Assembly (NCBI GenBank): GCA_035772405.1
Contig: JAYKKM010000080.1
Coordinates: 62,001 to 126,000, forward strand
Length of the DNA: 64,000 nt
Origin: Chrysogorgia sp. JL179-B06
Taxonomy: Eukaryota; Cnidaria; Anthozoa; Scleralcyonacea; Chrysogorgiidae
Reading direction: 5' to 3'
Shown here: piece after piece, positions 41,001-47,000 of the stretch
Layout: every line of letters begins with the position of its first letter
Numbering within the stretch: the first letter of the stretch is position 1
Position numbers and translations under genes: made by a program
The notes under the pieces: model-generated
Database searches by the model: none
What the model was told of the DNA's origin: nothing
Seen by the model: the letters and a program-made list of their open reading frames with translations, nothing else

Positions 41001-44000
41001 TTATAGTTATGTTTATACCTTTTTAAAGTTAAAATACAGCTATCAGACATAATATTTGAAAATATTGGAACTGTTTAATTGATAATATTTGTTACAAACA
41101 GTTTATCGTTAATCATACTCTACACGCTCGCGAAAACATCTTTTCTCACTCGCGCTCAACAACAACAGTCTTTCCCGCACACTTGTATCTTTTCTCTCAC
41201 GTGATTGGCCAAGAGATTAAAACAATTTCCTTTGTGTCTCTTTTCTTTTTCTTTTCTTCTAGTCTTTGTTGCTTTCTTCTTAATTGAACTAGAACATTAT
41301 TGCAGTTATCAGAAGTTACAATGTTCATTGTTCAGCATATCAGCACCAACTCCAGGTATCTGCTTCTGGGCTTCTATATTTGGGGATATTTTAACACATT
41401 AGTAACTGGCTCTTTGCCCCAATTGCTTTGTATGAATACATCAGCCTGCAGTTGGTTCTTAGTGTCAATCCACTGGACCGTGAATACATTCTCGTACAGC
41501 TGCAATGTCTACTTTAAGTCGTTTCTCTCCCACTGCTTTGATTGAATGAACTTATTCTGTCAGTGACATGTTGTCAGTGTATATTTCTATTGTTTTCAGC
41601 TTCTCATCAGCCAGCTCATTCACTGTATGTGACAGCCACATACAAGCATCAACTGCAACCAGTGTGGACATTGTTTCTGATGCAATAGCACTTCTGCAAA
41701 CTCTTTTCAGCTTCCTGGAGGTCCAACTGATTGGTGATGCTCTTGCTTTGCTATCCACAACGAATATTATCATTCCTCCTTGTGAGGATCTCACAATGTG
41801 CTATCAACTTCAATGGCTGATGCATCGTTCCATACTTCAATGAAATTTGGCTTTGTTTCACCTTTCTTAACACCTTGTTGTTGGCTTGTAGAACATCTTG
41901 GACTGTTGCCAACTTTGTACTCAGTTGACATACATCAAATAAGATGTCAGGTCTTGATTGTGTGGAAATCCAGTTTAACTGCCCACAGACTTGTTTTCAA
42001 TTTCTACTTCATCTGAACAATCAATATAGGAATCTTGACTGAAACTGATTTCACCATTCGATTCCTCAATGTTCATCCACAAGTATTTCATAGGTGATGT
42101 CTCTTCTATGTCCACTGTGAAGATTGTTTTGGTATTCTCCATCTGATCTTCTCTTCAATGATATCTTCATTCGACAAGCTGTCTCTGTAACATTCTAGCC
42201 ATTTTCTACCACATACAGTTTGTGTACATCCAGAATCCAGAACTGTACAACTAGAGCTTTCGCCAACAAACACTCTCATCTCATCAGCTTCATGGTTGGG
42301 TGATTGGACCAGGCTTACCTTTTCTGTCTTTCCATCTGTATCTTGATTTTTATTCTCATACGCATCAGGACATTTATACAATGGATTTTGTTATCAGATG
42401 CTGCATCTTGAAACATTTCCTTCGAAGTCCAGAGGGTTTAATCTTCTTCCTCCACTTGACGCTACTGCATCTCTGTTTTGACTACCTGATATCCTCGTTG
42501 TGGTCGCCCATTGTTGTCGTAGCCGCCACCTTGAAATCTTCCCCCACGAAGTGATCCATTCTGAGCATTCTGAGCGAACGTTTTCAGCTAATTTTACAGC
42601 AAGCATGGCTCAGTCAATAAATGCGCTCGAGATATATAGACTATCGTGAGAGAAAATGCTTGTGGGTTGCTTACACATGCGCAGTTGGTTCCAAGTAAAT
42701 GGATCCCCAAAAAATTTCTGCTATCCGTTAGGGGACAGTATCCGCCCCTATCCCTTCTTCGATGATTCGCCATAGAACACTGGTTCTTCTTTATCTTCCC
42801 CCAAACTACTGAAACTTGGTGAGACTGTATCGCCATATATTTTGATTAACTGCTTCGTCATCGCATCATATTTCAACTAGCTAATTGTCGCTCTGCACTC
42901 TGCATAATTTCATCTCTTCTTGGTTGAGATTCGCTGAATTCAACACTCGATAAGTTAGCACACCATCGAGCAGTGTCATCTAGTGATCCTTGATTTTGGT
43001 ATACCATTGTTCAAATTGTATTAAGTGATCTTTCATTGGCATTTTCTCTGGTCGTTTAAACGGCTCGAAGTTCCGATATGCTATATATACGCACTTTGGT
43101 TAGTGTGCTGTATATATAGTTTGTCGAGCCGCTCTAAAATCGTCTGAACTCTTGCATCTTTCTTGATTTCATCAATATATCTTGCTATCGAGGGCGACAT
43201 AGCGGCCTTGCAGTTCCCAGGCGCGGATTTAGAAGTTAGTCGCATAAATTAGACACTTCATGAACAACCCTATTGGTTATGCTTTTCTTAAGAATAATTC
43301 AGAACAAAAACCTATCCAATAGGATTGTTATTCACAGGTATTTTGAATTGCAAATTCTAAATCTAATTTATGCGACTAACTTCTAAATCCGCGCCTGGTT
43401 CCATCTATAAATCCTCAACAATCTAGGGCTGCGTTGTGAATGAATTGATCTACCAAAACGTGGGATCATATCGCCATGTCTATAAGGGTAGGCACAACCT
43501 CGTCTACGAGGTTGGGGTAGGCATATCTCTTTAAAAAAAATGCTAATGCTTCAATTTGGTCCACCTTGGTTCTGTTATAGCAAGTTATATCTTCAGGAAT
43601 TTCTTATAGAATCTGAATTCCTCCTTATACTCTGCTTCTTTTAGTCTATCTACATGTAGGTCAAAACAGTCGTAATGCCAATACGGAAAATCGGCATTAC
43701 GGGAAGAATTGCAGTGGTACAAAAAAAACAAAATTTAGTATCGTCTATTAACTCATCACCATAAGAAACCAAAAGCAACTAACTTTTCGAAAGCCAGATA
43801 TTTTCAAAGTTCCCGCGTTTAATACTTGATCGCCATCCTAAATATTGCTTGCTTAAGCCTAGTTTTCAAGAGCGACGCAATCACAAGCGCTGCAGGAGCT
43901 ATGCGTCAAGTGAAAACGAATCGCTTGTTGTGTTATCTTGCGTTGCGTTACCAGTCGTCAATCTTTCTGCAGATTCTGCCATCTTCTATTCACGTGACAG

Positions 44001-47000
44001 CGCGCGGTTACACGAGGGACCTAGAACGAGTATTTTGATTGGCCATACATGTACGTAATTACTCGGGCTGCCGAGTTAGGTTTTGGTGTTTTTGTTATTT
44101 TTTGGGGGTCGAGATATGGCCCCAACAGGCTTTGCGAAACTGAGGCATATCTATGCATGTGACCAGTGCATGCATGTCTTCTTTCTTTTCGTGGTTTGAA
44201 TCGAAGTTCAGTGTTTTTTCCAGCGATTGCTTAGAAGTGTTCGAAGTCAGTTATGTGGCTGCGAAGTATCTTGTTATTATTATTTTGGGGATCACACAAA
44301 TTTGCAAAATTGCACAATAATATTTTCCGCCAGGATAATTGCGAACCGTGAGGCATGTTGCGTCAATAGCCTAGTTATAATGAATGCCACGTTAGTTATG
44401 AATGCCAAAAATATACATACTTGGACTCGGTAACTCCAAATCTGATTTCAGAATTGAAATCGAGTATACCGTAAACATTGACCGAGATATAAACGTTCAA
44501 AAATCTACAGTCCCCTTTATGACGCGATTTGGTTTTGCAGCGGAAAGGACTTTTGTCACTTGCAACGCGCCAAATTTTACAGGCGAGTTTTTCCACCTGT
44601 GACGTCATTGTTTTCCTTGACGCGGAAGCGACTTTAGTGATGACAGGTAAGATTATTCGAAGGGTTTGAGTTGATCTGCTGAAGTTGTTTCTGGATAATT
44701 ATAACACAAGTTCATGACATAAATGGATTGCGATAAAAAAATTGAAGAAGTTTTCAATCTTTTCGCGCCAGAATTTATAACTTTAGATTTAAACCCCTGC
44801 AAGTGAAACAAGTCGACCGCTCGCGTAGCCACGCGCTCCCTCCGGAGTGGTCGACTTGTGGCAAGTCTATATGCAACGCTGCCAGCCCAAAAAGTAGCCC
44901 GAGTTAACGCCTAGCGGGCGTCTTGTTAGATATCCAAAACTGCGTTGTGTTTGCACTGTGTTCGGTGTTCACGATCACAACGTACGCTCAAGCATAATCG
45001 CAAGTGCAAGGAAAAGGAAACTTTTTCAACATTGTTCAACGTTTCTTCAGGGGGGCGAAGGGGGTATTTACTGAAGGGGGTATTTACCCCCTTGAAAAGT
45101 ATTTGCCACCACACCCCCCCCCCCCCCCATTTTAAAACAGTAGTTTAATATACAATTTCAATTCTGCAATATAGTAATACCATAATACAATTACAAATAT
45201 TGTGGAATATCATATATATGTAATATCGTTTCAAACTGTCAATACTATTGCTGTAAATTTCAGTATTGTATAAGCTTATAGCATTCTGATATTGATTTTA
45301 ATATAACACCACACGATGTACATATGCCTTGTATTTTGTATAAGTATTTTGTTTGACATTATGTATATATTTATTATTATTATTATTTCTCTTCAAAACT
45401 CCACTTAAAATGCAAGAAATGTTATTTCAGAGATTCTAAAATTCAAAATTTTCTGGGGGAGCATGCCCCAGACTCCTCCCCCCTAGCAGTTTGTGGTGCC
45501 TTCGATGCACGCGCTCAATCTACCCCCAAATTTTCATTGTGCCCCTGTTATATTTTCTGAAAGAAACCCTGACATTGTGCTTAAATGCTTGCGTCGAGCC
45601 TGTTTTCACTGTGAAATAAGGACTCTTGTGTTTGTGTCGATCGTGAAAACCAGGCATTAATGTTTACCATGGATATGACGACTTTCTAGAACCAGTCTCT
45701 GTGCTACTGCGAACGCCCTCCCAGACAGCTAACGGCAACCATTAATACGGCTAGAATTTGAACCCGTGACCTTCGGTTTACTAGTCCGACACTCTACCAA
45801 CAGAGCTACAGTACAAGCTCAATTTGGGAGCAGGTCGTGGAATGATATATTTATATTTGATATTTCGAAACTAGCTCTTCGTCTTGTAGCTCAGTCGGTA
45901 GAGTGTTTGGACTAGTAAACTGAAGATCAAGGGATCAAATCCCATGCAACCAAGGTCAAGTAGAGTTTTCTCTAAGTGCTTGGTATGGTTAATTGTTACT
46001 TGGAGTTAAGCACTTTAATGTTCCAGACCATATTTGGTCACAGGACCATGCAGGTGATTTGGGCTCAGTGGAGGCAATGGACTTTGGGGGATTTATCATT
46101 GGGACTGAAAAGCGAGTGTGATAATCTTATAACTAAAACACCACAAGCACCTAATCATTTCCAGTTGCTGTTATACATTTATTAGATGAGGTTGAGCATG
46201 ATATCTTGTATTATAAAGGTTTGTATTATACATATGTGGTATGCCGAAACCGAAGGCTGAGGCGGATAACACAAACCAAGGCTTAATTACTCAAGATATC
46301 ATGTGAAAACCGAATTCAATAATTGTTTTATTATACAATTATACAATTATAAATGTCTAAGAAAAGCTTGTAAAATGTATAAACTCGGATAATTAACAAT
46401 TACGTCACCTACAGACAATTTTTGATATTTTGTAGGTGGCAAGACATCAAGAATTGCCTGTACGTTTTTTAGCCAATCACAATCGAGATTGTATGAGTAT
46501 TGTATGATAATAATATTGTCTGATGGGCTGTGTTAGCCTCTTGCTACTAGTCACATGAAGGGTGATCTGGTACAAACCAGTTCACAATTGCTTGTTAAAG
46601 CCCTAGTCCGTTCCACCTAAACCATAATGTATCCAATGTCCATATTACTTTAGAATTGCGGTTCAAGTTAGATATATTGTTGACAGTTTGTACTTTCCTG
46701 CTATGACCTCATACTGTTAGGTTGCTCAGGTAACTTATACAGTACTAGCTGTACTGGTATATGGTACAGATGACATGCAGTGTTTGGGGGTGGAGCAGGG
46801 TTACTGTAAGGGTGTGGCCTGGTACAAGGATGAGCCTAATGTCAGCCATTTCCATGAGTGATGAATCAACTCACCCAAGTTCATCCCTTTCACCCTGCAA
46901 TCCTCCTAATTGTAGTTAAGTCTACATTATAGTTTGGTGATTGACTCATGACAACTGTTATTATGATAATGGGGGTCTGCTAGCAAACAGATACCTGGTA

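Noticed and set aside
41205..42016. Plus-strand hydrophobic ORFs
   Set aside because: Partly antisense shadows of the copia-like relic; no recognisable domain.
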